Positions 27,138 through 34,512 of a stretch of 64,000 nt of DNA are shown here, piece by piece. The position numbers and the translations under genes were made by a program. The stretch spans positions 186,001 through 250,000 of the forward strand of contig CAVSJO010000004.1 in assembly GCA_963728445.1 (NCBI GenBank), in the 5' to 3' direction. Origin of the DNA: CAVSJO01 sp963728445. GTDB lineage: Bacteria; Gemmatimonadota; Gemmatimonadetes; Longimicrobiales; RSA9. The notes beneath the pieces are model-generated. The model was not told where the DNA came from, searched no databases, and saw only the letters and a program-made list of their open reading frames with translations. Each line of letters begins with the position of its first letter. Within the stretch, counting starts at the first letter, position 1.

Positions 27138-27614
27138 ATGCTCGAAGAGATTCGACAGAAGATTTCCGACGAAGTGGAGCGGTTGCTCCACGAACTGAAC
27201 GTGCAGCTGCCGCGGGCCATCGAGAAGGCCGTGGAGCTGGGCGACCTGCGGGAGAACGCGGACTACAAGTCGGCGCTCGAGCGCCAGCAGTTCGTGCAGG
27301 CCCGGCTGAACCACCTCACCCAGCGGCTGTCGGAGCTCGGCAAGATCGACGTGGACGCGATTCCGCGGGATCGGGTCGGATTCGGCTCACGACTGACGGT
27401 GGTGGAGGTCACGAGCGGCGACTCGACGGAGTACACGATCGTGTCGGGCGACTTCATCGACCTCGATGCAGGGCACATCTCGATGGCGTCGGCCCTCGGC
27501 CAGGCGTTCCTCGGCACGCGGAAGGGCGAGGAGGTCGAGGTCCAGCTTCCGGCGGGCGTTCGGCGCTTCCGCGTCGAGGAGCTGGTCACGCTGCCGGAGA
27601 TGGTGAAGGAGTAG
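27138..27614 (+). CDS. greA: Transcription elongation factor GreA
   Basis: 158 aa. The N-terminal coiled coil (about 1-75) carries the tip motif GDLRENADYKSA, with the acidic Asp36 and Glu39 that stimulate RNA cleavage by stalled polymerase. The C-terminal FKBP-like domain (about 80-155) contains SGDFIDLDAGHISMASALG and the closing GEEVEVQLPAG strand. The start at 27138 gives the normal length. GreA rescues backtracked RNA polymerase. It ends 8 nt before the converging BstA-like gene. Confidence 0.93.
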   Translation: MLEEIRQKISDEVERLLHELNVQLPRAIEKAVELGDLRENADYKSALERQQFVQARLNHLTQRLSELGKIDVDAIPRDRVGFGSRLTVVEVTSGDSTEYTIVSGDFIDLDAGHISMASALGQAFLGTRKGEEVEVQLPAGVRRFRVEELVTLPEMVKE

Positions 27615-27622
27615 GCGCCTGC

Positions 27623-28150
27623 CTACCACCCCCGCGCGTCGCGCAGCGCGCGGATGTGCGCCACGTGGTGGCGCCCGTGCCAGGCGTAGAGCTGGAGCAG
27701 GGTGTCCAGGGTCAGCACACCGTCCAGCGGATGGACGAGGGTGCGCTGCCAGTCGGCGAGATCGAGCGAGCGCAGCAGCGGCACCCAGCGTCCATGCAGC
27801 GCGTCCAGCAGGTCCAGCGAGACCTCGGGCTCGAGCGTACGGGCATCGGTCAGCCGTGCCCAGGCCGCCTCTTCGTACGGCCGGATCGTCGGCTCGTCTT
27901 CCGTGAGGGCCAGCCGAAAGCGAACGTAGCCGTTCATGTGGGAGTCCGGCACGTGGTGCACGACCTGCCGCACCGACCATCCGCCGTCCCGGTAGGGCGT
28001 GTCGAGCTGCTCGTCGTCCAGTCCGGCGACGACGTCCCGCAGCGCAGCAGGCGCCTCCTCGATCTCGGCCACCCAGCGCTCCCGGCTGGCTGCGGTCCGG
28101 TCCTCGACAGGCTCGAAGCGCCCGATGGGATAGCGAAGATCCTGGCTCAC
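27623..28150 (-). CDS. DinB/YfiT-family thiol transferase-like protein (BstA type)
   Basis: 175 aa four-helix bundle. The N-terminal LRYPIGRFEPVE is the characteristic start of the YfiT/BstA group. Metal-binding histidines are seen at about 66 (VVHHVPDSHMNGY) and at 161 and 165 (HGRHHVAHI). BstA-type enzymes conjugate bacillithiol to electrophiles; other DinB proteins use other thiols. GTG start overlapping the nitroreductase stop (GTGA) couples it to that gene, a pairing that suggests detoxification. Thiol cofactor not inferable from this window. Confidence 0.82.
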   Translation of the reverse strand: MSQDLRYPIGRFEPVEDRTAASRERWVAEIEEAPAALRDVVAGLDDEQLDTPYRDGGWSVRQVVHHVPDSHMNGYVRFRLALTEDEPTIRPYEEAAWARLTDARTLEPEVSLDLLDALHGRWVPLLRSLDLADWQRTLVHPLDGVLTLDTLLQLYAWHGRHHVAHIRALRDARGW

Positions 28151-28845
28151 AGCGTCTCCTCTCCGCCGGCGTCCGCCGGCACAAACGTCATAACCTCGTC
28201 CAACCCCTTCCTGTCGAGCACGGGCACCCGGACGTCCGCCGCCGGGTGCCCGACCACCAGCAGGAGAAACGGCCGCTCGCTGTCGGGGCGGCCGAGGATC
28301 TCGTTCAGGAAGTCCATCGGACTGGGCGTATGCGTCAGCGTTGCGAGGCCGGAGCGGTGGCAGGCGGCGATGAGGAGGCCGGTGGCGAGACCCACGGACT
28401 CGGTGGCGTAGTAGTGCTTGAACGGTCGACCCTTCGCGTCCACGCCGTGCCGCTGTACGAAGACCGCGATCAGCCAGGGCGCCACCTCGAGGAACGGCTT
28501 GTCGGCGTCCGTACCCAGGGGTTCGAGGGCCCGCAGCCACTCTTCGGGGGCCCGTTCCGCATAGAACGAGCGTTCCTCCGCCTCCGCGGCCGCCCGGATG
28601 CGGCGCTTCACGGCGGGGTCGGAAACGGCCACGAAGTGCCAGGGTTGCATGTTCGCGCCGCTCGGCGCCGTCGCCGCACAGCGGATGCACTCCGTGATGA
28701 CGGCCCGCGGAACGGGGCGCGGAGAGAAGCTTCGAACGGTGCGCCTGCGCTGCAATTCCTCCCGATACGCGCGTGCCCGGTCGAGCATCTCCCGGTCCGT
28801 GGCCTCCGGACGCGGCGGGAGCGACTCGAAGACCGGGCGGGGCAT
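28147..28845 (-). CDS. Nitroreductase-family flavoprotein (BluB/iodotyrosine-deiodinase-like)
   Basis: 232 aa. Nitroreductase fold with FMN-binding QRRRTVRSFSPRPVP near residue 34 and the CAATAPSGANMQPWHFVAV segment near 57-75. The lid and ATLTHTPSPM region resemble the iodotyrosine-deiodinase/BluB-like branch more than NfsB. Substrate unknown. It begins at ATG 28845, sharing one base with the rho stop; a GTG one codon upstream (28848) would form a GTGA overlap instead. It therefore belongs to the rho transcript. Confidence 0.87.
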   Translation of the reverse strand: MPRPVFESLPPRPEATDREMLDRARAYREELQRRRTVRSFSPRPVPRAVITECIRCAATAPSGANMQPWHFVAVSDPAVKRRIRAAAEAEERSFYAERAPEEWLRALEPLGTDADKPFLEVAPWLIAVFVQRHGVDAKGRPFKHYYATESVGLATGLLIAACHRSGLATLTHTPSPMDFLNEILGRPDSERPFLLLVVGHPAADVRVPVLDRKGLDEVMTFVPADAGGEETL

Positions 28846-30161
28846 CACACGTTGCCGAGGATCTGCCCGACCAGCTCCTCGTTCGAGGAGGTGCGCTTCA
28901 TGAAGGTGATGAGCTGCTGCATGGCGTCCGCCGGCGAGGTGCCCGCGAGCTGACGCCGCAGGAGGGAGGCCGCCTTGTGCGCTTCCGGCGTGAGGATCAG
29001 CTCCTCACGGCGGGTCTGGCTGGCCAGCAGGTCGATGGCCGGGAAGATGCGCCGGTCGGCAAGATCACGACTGAGCACGAGCTCGCTGTTTCCGGTGCCC
29101 TTGAACTCCTCGAAGATGACCTGGTCCATCCGGGAGCCCGTGTCCACGAGGGCCGTGGCGATGATCGTGAGGGATCCTCCACCCTGATCCGGCGCGACCT
29201 TCCGGGCGCTGCCCAGAAAGCGCTTCGGCTTCTCCAGGGATTGGGCGTCGAGCCCGCCGGAGAGGGTCCGGCCGCTGCCCTCCTCCACCGCGTTATACGC
29301 CCGGGCCAGACGCGTGATGGAGTCGAGGACCAGCACCACGTCCCGGCCCAGCTCGACGATGCGTCGCGCCCGTTCCAGCGTGATCTCCGCGAGGGACACG
29401 TGCCGGTCGGGCGGATAGTCGAAGCTCGACGCCACGACTTCCCCGAACCCGCACATCTCCATTTCCGTGACCTCCTCCGGCCGCTCATCGACCAGGAGGA
29501 TGATCAGCTCGCAATCGGGATCGTTCGTCACGATCCCCTCGGCGACCGACTGGAGAACCGTCGTCTTCCCCGCCTTCGCCGGCGCCACGATCATGGCCCG
29601 CTGCCCCTTTCCGAACGGGCAGAACAAGTCGATGACACGATTCGTGTAGTCCGGCTGTCCGCGCCGCGTCAACCCGAACTCGAGCACCAGCTGCTCGTCC
29701 GGGTGCATGGCGCTGAGGCGCTGGAAATTGGGACGCCGCCCCAGTTCCTCCGGTGGATTGCCGAAGACCGAGACCAGCCGGGTCAGCGGAGCGCTCTTGC
29801 CCCGCCCCGGGGCCTTGCCGACCTCGCCTCCGATCCGGTCACCGGTGCGGAGGTCGAAGCGCTGAATGATCCGCTGGCTGACGTAGATGTCATCGTCGCC
29901 TGGGAGGTAGCCCGACTCACGGCGCCGGATGAATCCGGAGCCGCTGCCGAGGACCTCCAGCACACCGAGGGCCTGATCGCTGCTCACGCTGGGTTCGTCT
30001 TCGATCTGGAAGGGTGGTCGAAACGTTCGGTCGGTGGGGACAGCAAGTTCCGGTCCCCGCTTCCCGCCGTCACGCCGGACGCCGCCCGCGGAAGCGGGCT
30101 CGTTCCGTCCTGCTCTCCTGTACGCCTGCACCGGGGCGGCCGTTCCACCAGGGGATGGCAT
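28845..30161 (-). CDS. rho: Transcription termination factor Rho
   Basis: 438 aa. The primary RNA-binding OB domain spans about residues 62-130 (GVLEVLGSGSGFIRR, YVSQRIIQRFDLRTGD), and the ATPase domain has the P-loop APAKAGKTT (193-201), LLVDERPEEVTEM, the Q-loop region and the C-terminal LASQTRREELI. The usual N-terminal Rho_N helical domain is not seen; the first ~60 residues are a basic, Pro/Gly-rich disordered stretch. Rho is a hexameric RNA translocase that ends transcription. The gene lies 57 nt downstream of rpmA; a hairpin ends 5 nt before its ATG. Confidence 0.95.
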   Translation of the reverse strand: MPSPGGTAAPVQAYRRAGRNEPASAGGVRRDGGKRGPELAVPTDRTFRPPFQIEDEPSVSSDQALGVLEVLGSGSGFIRRRESGYLPGDDDIYVSQRIIQRFDLRTGDRIGGEVGKAPGRGKSAPLTRLVSVFGNPPEELGRRPNFQRLSAMHPDEQLVLEFGLTRRGQPDYTNRVIDLFCPFGKGQRAMIVAPAKAGKTTVLQSVAEGIVTNDPDCELIILLVDERPEEVTEMEMCGFGEVVASSFDYPPDRHVSLAEITLERARRIVELGRDVVLVLDSITRLARAYNAVEEGSGRTLSGGLDAQSLEKPKRFLGSARKVAPDQGGGSLTIIATALVDTGSRMDQVIFEEFKGTGNSELVLSRDLADRRIFPAIDLLASQTRREELILTPEAHKAASLLRRQLAGTSPADAMQQLITFMKRTSSNEELVGQILGNV

Positions 30162-30166
30162 GCGAA

Positions 30167-30194
30167 GCGCCCCGTCCGGGTCGGATCGGGGCGC
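30167..30194 (-). promoter_or_regulatory. Hairpin immediately upstream of the rho start codon
   Basis: Perfect 8-bp arms GCGCCCCG and CGGGGCGC (30187-30194 and 30167-30174 on the minus strand) flank a 12-nt loop. The 3' arm ends 5 nt before the rho ATG and contains the only G-rich segment that could serve as a ribosome-binding site. It may end part of the rplU-rpmA transcript or hide the rho start, but no experiment is visible in sequence. Confidence 0.4.
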
Positions 30195-30218
30195 GCCCGC
30201 AGGTGTGGCGTGGCGATG

Positions 30219-30476
30219 TCACTCGGCCGGGTAGACCGAGATCTGCTTCCGGTTGCGGCTCTTGCGCTCGAACGTGACCACGCCGTCGATGAGGGCGAAC
30301 AGGGTGTCGTCCCTGCCACGGCCTACGTTGAAGCCCGGATGGAACTTCGTCCCGCGCTGCCGCACGATGATGTTGCCGGCCACTACCCTCTCCCCGCCGT
30401 ACTTCTTCACGCCCAGGTACTGCGGATTGGAGTCCCGGCCGTTGCGGGTCGAGCCGACGCCTTTCTTGTGTGCCAT
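30219..30476 (-). CDS. rpmA: 50S ribosomal protein L27
   Basis: 85 aa, full length. The N-terminus MAHKKGVGSTRNGRDSNP is the typical mature form that reaches the peptidyl-transferase centre, with no Firmicutes-type cleavable extension. GERVVAGNIIVRQRGTKFHPG is cut short here only to note the core: RQRGTKFHPG is the family signature. It sits 11 nt downstream of rplU in the usual L21-L27 order. Confidence 0.97.
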   Translation of the reverse strand: MAHKKGVGSTRNGRDSNPQYLGVKKYGGERVVAGNIIVRQRGTKFHPGFNVGRGRDDTLFALIDGVVTFERKSRNRKQISVYPAE

Positions 30477-30487
30477 CTGCTATCTCC

Positions 30488-30805
30488 TCACCCGAGACGG
30501 ATCTCGTCGATCCGCACTTCGGTGTACTTCTGCCGATGTCCCTGCTTGCGGCGGTAGTTCTTGCGCCGCTTCCACTTGAAGACGACGATCTTGTCGCCCT
30601 TGCCGTGGGCCACGACCTCACCCGTCACGGCGGCGCCCTCGAGCGTCGGAGCGCCGACCTTAACGCCGTCGTCCCCGCCGCCGGCGAGGAGCACCTCGTC
30701 GAACGTGACGGTGCCGCCGACTTCGGCGGCCAGGGACGGCACACGGATGGTGCGGCCGGGCTCGGCGCGGAACTGCTTGTCGCCGGATCGGATGATCGCG
30801 TACAT
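30488..30805 (-). CDS. rplU: 50S ribosomal protein L21
   Basis: 105 aa. L21 begins MYAIIRSGDKQFRAEPG and ends with the basic FKWKRRKNYRRKQGHRQ segment that binds 23S rRNA. Full length for the family. It starts the rplU-rpmA-rho-nitroreductase-BstA run on the minus strand; a TTGACA-type promoter candidate lies about 43 nt upstream. Confidence 0.97.
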   Translation of the reverse strand: MYAIIRSGDKQFRAEPGRTIRVPSLAAEVGGTVTFDEVLLAGGGDDGVKVGAPTLEGAAVTGEVVAHGKGDKIVVFKWKRRKNYRRKQGHRQKYTEVRIDEIRLG

Positions 30806-30847
30806 GATCTCGCGTCTGGTGGAGCGTGGTACGGTTACAGACTGTTG

Positions 30848-30876
30848 AATTTCGCCGCTCGTGCCGCCGCTGTCAA
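30848..30876 (-). promoter_or_regulatory. Candidate sigma-70 promoter for rplU
   Basis: A perfect TTGACA (minus strand, 30876-30871) is followed after 17 nt by GAAATT (30853-30848), which matches only half of the -10 consensus. The position, about 45 nt upstream of rplU in a 168-nt gap, is right for a ribosomal-protein operon promoter. The -10 is the weak part. Confidence 0.45.
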
Positions 30877-30973
30877 GGTCGGCCGGCGGTGAGAAACGAG
30901 GCCGCGCCTCCGGGCCGGGACGTCGGGCTCGGTGGAGCCGGGCGGCCGGGGAGGCGCGGCGGAGCGGAACGGG

Positions 30974-31406
30974 TCAGGCCCGGACGATCTCGTAGCAGAT
31001 CCGCCAGTTCGAGAGGCTCTCGGGGTCGTTGGGAGGCTCGTCGCTGGGGAAATGCTTGCCGAGGAAGGAGGACGGGCTGCCCTCGTAGGTGCGGCTGTAG
31101 TCCTCGAGCCGGTCATTGGCGCTGAGGAAGTCGAGTTCCTCGCCTTCGAGATCGATGCGCAGACGGCCGCGGACCTCGCCCTCGAAGATGACCTTGTCGA
31201 GGCCCAGCCGGTTCCAGGCCGGGTGATCGGAGATCTCGAAGTGGCCCTTCTCGGGGAGAACGGGTCTCCTGGGCGGGGCCGTCGTCGGCGCTGACGCGGG
31301 CGGTGAAGCGGAACTCACCCTTTTCCTTGAAGAACGGCTCCAGTTTGTCGAGGATCTGGACCCAGCGCAGAATCACCTTCAGCCGTTCGCCGTTTGGTTC
31401 CGCCAT
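30974..31406 (-). pseudogene. Conserved-looking small protein gene with +1 frameshift, function unknown
   Basis: One ~143-aa protein is split between two frames. The first begins at ATG 31406 (MAEPNGERLKVILRWVQIL, with GAAAGGGG upstream) and reads through RFTARVSADDGPAQETR. The second takes over with SPEKGHFEISDHPAWNRLG and runs to a stop at 30974 with ESLSNWRICYEIVRA. Deleting one base from the four-G run at 31253-31256 (plus strand) makes a single open frame. Homopolymer error or recent mutation are both possible. It lies between RNase G/E and rplU. Confidence 0.72.
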
Positions 31407-31484
31407 CGTCGACCCCTTTCGTTGTGGTGCGGTCTGGTGCGTAGAGTCCGCGCGCCGCGAGTGCGGGCACGGGGCCCAATATCG

Positions 31485-31519
31485 GGGCCGGTGGGCGTCG
31501 ACGCCAGCCGGACCGGCCC
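31485..31519 (-). terminator. Stem-loop just after the RNase G/E gene
   Basis: Perfect 8-bp arms GGGCCGGT and ACCGGCCC enclose 19 nt that contain a second palindrome, GGCGTCGACGCC. On the minus strand the hairpin begins about 7 nt after the rng stop. No T-run follows, so it may stabilise or end the mRNA with Rho's help. Confidence 0.45.
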
Positions 31520-31525
31520 GCGAAG

Positions 31526-33061
31526 CTACTCGACGGAATATTTCTGGGTCACGTCCACCTGGGACGGGCCGCTCAGCAGACGGAACTCGTCCTGGCGCAT
31601 GAGCGGATCGTCGCGGAGGTCCAGGTCGAGCTTGTACGAGCCCTCAAGCCTGCGCAGGAAGTTGGACTCCTGCTCCAGGATGTGGAGGGCGACCTCGGGA
31701 TGCACGCGGACGATGAGGGTGCGTTCGGCGTTGCCGACGGCGGCACGCCGGATCGCGCGCTCGATGCGGCGCACGACGGTGGGCGGTCGGAAGACGCGGC
31801 CGGCGCCGCCGCAGTGGATGCACGGCTCGGTGAGCGTGGAGTAGAGAGACGGCCGGACGCGCTGGCGCGTCATCTCGACGAGCCCCAGATCGGAGATCGC
31901 GTACGCCTTGGTGCGGGCACGGTCGCGGTTCAGATGGGTGCGGAGCTCCTGCATCACGCGGTCCTGGTCGCCCCGGGCGTCCATGTCGATGAAATCGACG
32001 ACGATGATGCCCCCGATGTCCCGAAGGCGAAGCTGCCTGGCGACTTCCTTCGCCGCCTCCATGTTGGTCTTGAGGATCGTCTTGTCGGGATCGCGCTTGC
32101 CGGTGTTGCGGCCCGTGTTCACGTCGATGGAGACCAGGGCCTCCGTGGGCTCGATGATGAGGTAGCCGCCGGAGGGGAGCTCGACGCGTCGCTGAAAAGC
32201 TTCGCGGATGGCCTCTTCGACGCCGTACTTGTCGAAGATGGGGGTGGCGTCCTCGTAGAGGTGGACCCGATCGAGGAGGCTGGGATCGACGCCCTGGAGG
32301 TACTGCTCGACCTCCCTGTAGACTTCCCTGCTGTCGATGATGAGGGCGTCGACCTTTTCGCTGAAGACGTCCCGAATGATCCCGCTGGTGAGCTTCGCCT
32401 CCTGATGGATCAGGGCCGGCGCCTTCACGCCCTTGCTGCGCTTCTGGATCTTCTTCCAGGTGGTGTGCAGGGTCTTGAACTCGCGCTGGAAGGTCTCCCG
32501 GGTGAGCTCCTCGCCGACCGTCCGGATGATGACGCCGCCGGCGTCCTTCGGGACGACGTCGCGGGCGAGGGATCGGAGGCGTGCCCGCTCCTCCCGGTCG
32601 TCGATCTTGCGGCTGACGCCGATGTGATTGGAGAACGGCATGTAGACGACGAAGCGACCGGGCAGCGAGACCTGGGCGGTGACCCGGGGGCCCTTGGTGC
32701 TGATGGGCTCCTTGGTGACCTGCACCATGAGGTTTTCGCCCTTGTGGACGACGTCCTGAATGGGGACCTCGGGCCCGCGGCCGCGACGGCCGTTCTCCTC
32801 TTCCTCGTCGTCGTCGTCGTCTCCGTCGCCGTTCTCGCGCAGGACATCGGAGACGTGGAGGAAGGCGGCCTTCTCCGAGCCGACGTCCACGAAGGCGGCC
32901 TGGATGCCGGGGAGGACGGCCTCGACGCGGCCGAGATAGACGTCCCCCACCATGCGTTCGGCGTCGGGACGGTCCACCATGACCTCTACGAGACGGTCGT
33001 CCTCGAGGATCGCCACGCGTGTTTCCAGCGGCGTGGCGGAGATGAGGATCTCACGCTTCAT
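31526..33061 (-). CDS. rng: Ribonuclease G/E family endoribonuclease
   Basis: 511 aa, the short RNase G-like form. An S1 domain (about 35-125) is interrupted near residues 77-98 by a very acidic insert (GDGDDDDDEEEENG) followed by RRGRG. The catalytic DNase-I-like domain has SIDVNTGRNTG and VVDFIDMDARGDQDRV, which hold the metal-binding Asp residues, and the zinc link is CIHCGGAGR. There is no long C-terminal degradosome scaffold. The enzyme processes rRNA and mRNA. Its position near rplU-rpmA is widely conserved. ATG 33061 was chosen because MKREILI is the normal N-terminus. Confidence 0.94.
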   Translation of the reverse strand: MKREILISATPLETRVAILEDDRLVEVMVDRPDAERMVGDVYLGRVEAVLPGIQAAFVDVGSEKAAFLHVSDVLRENGDGDDDDDEEEENGRRGRGPEVPIQDVVHKGENLMVQVTKEPISTKGPRVTAQVSLPGRFVVYMPFSNHIGVSRKIDDREERARLRSLARDVVPKDAGGVIIRTVGEELTRETFQREFKTLHTTWKKIQKRSKGVKAPALIHQEAKLTSGIIRDVFSEKVDALIIDSREVYREVEQYLQGVDPSLLDRVHLYEDATPIFDKYGVEEAIREAFQRRVELPSGGYLIIEPTEALVSIDVNTGRNTGKRDPDKTILKTNMEAAKEVARQLRLRDIGGIIVVDFIDMDARGDQDRVMQELRTHLNRDRARTKAYAISDLGLVEMTRQRVRPSLYSTLTEPCIHCGGAGRVFRPPTVVRRIERAIRRAAVGNAERTLIVRVHPEVALHILEQESNFLRRLEGSYKLDLDLRDDPLMRQDEFRLLSGPSQVDVTQKYSVE

Positions 33062-33232
33062 GTCTGTGTCATCGCCTGTCAGGGAGCGCGTCCGCGGTCT
33101 CACGACACGCAGCGGCGCCCGATGATCTGTGTCCGCGCTCCGGTCCGGCCGTCCTCATCTCTCGCGGCGCCCTCGGTTCGGTGGCGTCGCGGGAGACGGA
33201 GCGGCGGCTGGGGCCGTTCGCGGCCTCGACTG

Positions 33233-34453
33233 TCAGTTGCTCGTCGCCAGGTCCCGCAGCAGGTGCCGGGCGATGACGAGCCGCTGGATCTCGCTCGTCC
33301 CTTCTCCGATCTCGCAGATTTTCGCGTCGCGCATCATGCGCTCGACGGGATAGTCCGCCGTGTAGCCGTACCCGCCGTGGAGCTGGACGGCCCGGGTGGT
33401 GACGCGCATCGCGAGCTCGCTCGCGTACAGCTTGGCCATCGCGGCCTGGGATCCGAACGGGCGACCCCGCTCCTTCAGCCACGCGGCGTGGTAGACCAGG
33501 TGCCGGCCGGCCTCGATCTCGGTGGCCATGTCGGCCAGACCGAATTGCACGCCCTGGAAGTCGGCGACGGGCCTGCCGAACTGGCGCCGCATGCCGACGA
33601 ACTCCAGCGTGCGCTCCAGCGCCCCCTCGGCGATGCCCAGGGCCAGGGCGCCGATGCCGATGCGGCCCGCGTCCAGCGTCTTCATGAAGTTCACGAAGCC
33701 GCTGCCCTCCTCTCCCAGCCGGTTCTCCGACGGGACGCGGGCGTCCTCGAACACGAGCTCGCGGGTGTCGGACGCCCGCCAGCCCATCTTGTCTTCCTTC
33801 TTGCCGGCTCGCACGCCGGGCGTGAACGGCTCGAGCTCGGGAGCGTGTCCGACCCCGACCCGCTCCGCGTCATCGCGGTCCGTGGTCTCCTTCGTGACGA
33901 TGAAGCTCGTGATCCCGCGCGTTCCGGCGCTGCGGTCCGTCACGGCCGTCACGACGAAGACTTCCCCGACGCCGGCGTGCGTGATGAAGATCTTGCCGCC
34001 GTTCAGGCGGTAGTGGCCGTTCTCCCGCTCGGCCCGGGTGCGGCTGCCGCCGGCGTCGGACCCGGCGCCGGGCTCCGTCAGCCCGAATCCGCCGAGGACG
34101 CGCCCGCGGGCGAGGAGCGGGAGGTAACGGCGCTTCTGCTCCTCGGTCCCGAAGTTCTGGATGGGCGAAAGGCCGAGGGTCGAGTGGGCGCTCACCGTGA
34201 TGGCGTGGCTCGCGTCCACCTTCGCCAGCTCCTCGATGGTGAGGATGTAGCTCAGGTAGTCGCGACCGAGTCCGCCGTAGGTCTCGGGCACGTTCACGCC
34301 GAACCAGCCGAGCTGCGCCATCCGGGCCACGTTCTCCCACGGGAATCGGGACTCCTCGTCGAGCACCCGGGCCACGGGCGCGATCTCCGCTTCCGCGAAA
34401 GAGCGCACCGCCTGCCTGTGCTTTTCGTGCTCGTCCGAGAGATAGATCTCCAT
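33233..34453 (-). CDS. Acyl-CoA dehydrogenase (short/branched-chain type)
   Basis: 406 aa. The fold is complete: FGLTEPGAGSDAGG (FAD/substrate loop), the FITHAG segment, RRQFGRPVADFQ, LHGGYGYTADYPVERMMRD and the catalytic Glu384 in IGEGTSEIQRLVIAR. This position of the base is that of butyryl/short-chain enzymes. It introduces the 2,3 double bond of an acyl-CoA using FAD and electron-transfer flavoprotein. Near the mutase and AtuA-type genes it may act on butyryl- or isobutyryl-CoA. Insertion of ~20 residues (about 190-215) compared with the minimal form. Confidence 0.93.
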   Translation of the reverse strand: MEIYLSDEHEKHRQAVRSFAEAEIAPVARVLDEESRFPWENVARMAQLGWFGVNVPETYGGLGRDYLSYILTIEELAKVDASHAITVSAHSTLGLSPIQNFGTEEQKRRYLPLLARGRVLGGFGLTEPGAGSDAGGSRTRAERENGHYRLNGGKIFITHAGVGEVFVVTAVTDRSAGTRGITSFIVTKETTDRDDAERVGVGHAPELEPFTPGVRAGKKEDKMGWRASDTRELVFEDARVPSENRLGEEGSGFVNFMKTLDAGRIGIGALALGIAEGALERTLEFVGMRRQFGRPVADFQGVQFGLADMATEIEAGRHLVYHAAWLKERGRPFGSQAAMAKLYASELAMRVTTRAVQLHGGYGYTADYPVERMMRDAKICEIGEGTSEIQRLVIARHLLRDLATSN

Positions 34454-34512
34454 GCCGTCCCCGTTTCAGGCGCGCTTCGACGCGGGCTGCTACCCCGAAC
34501 CCGGGGATAAAG

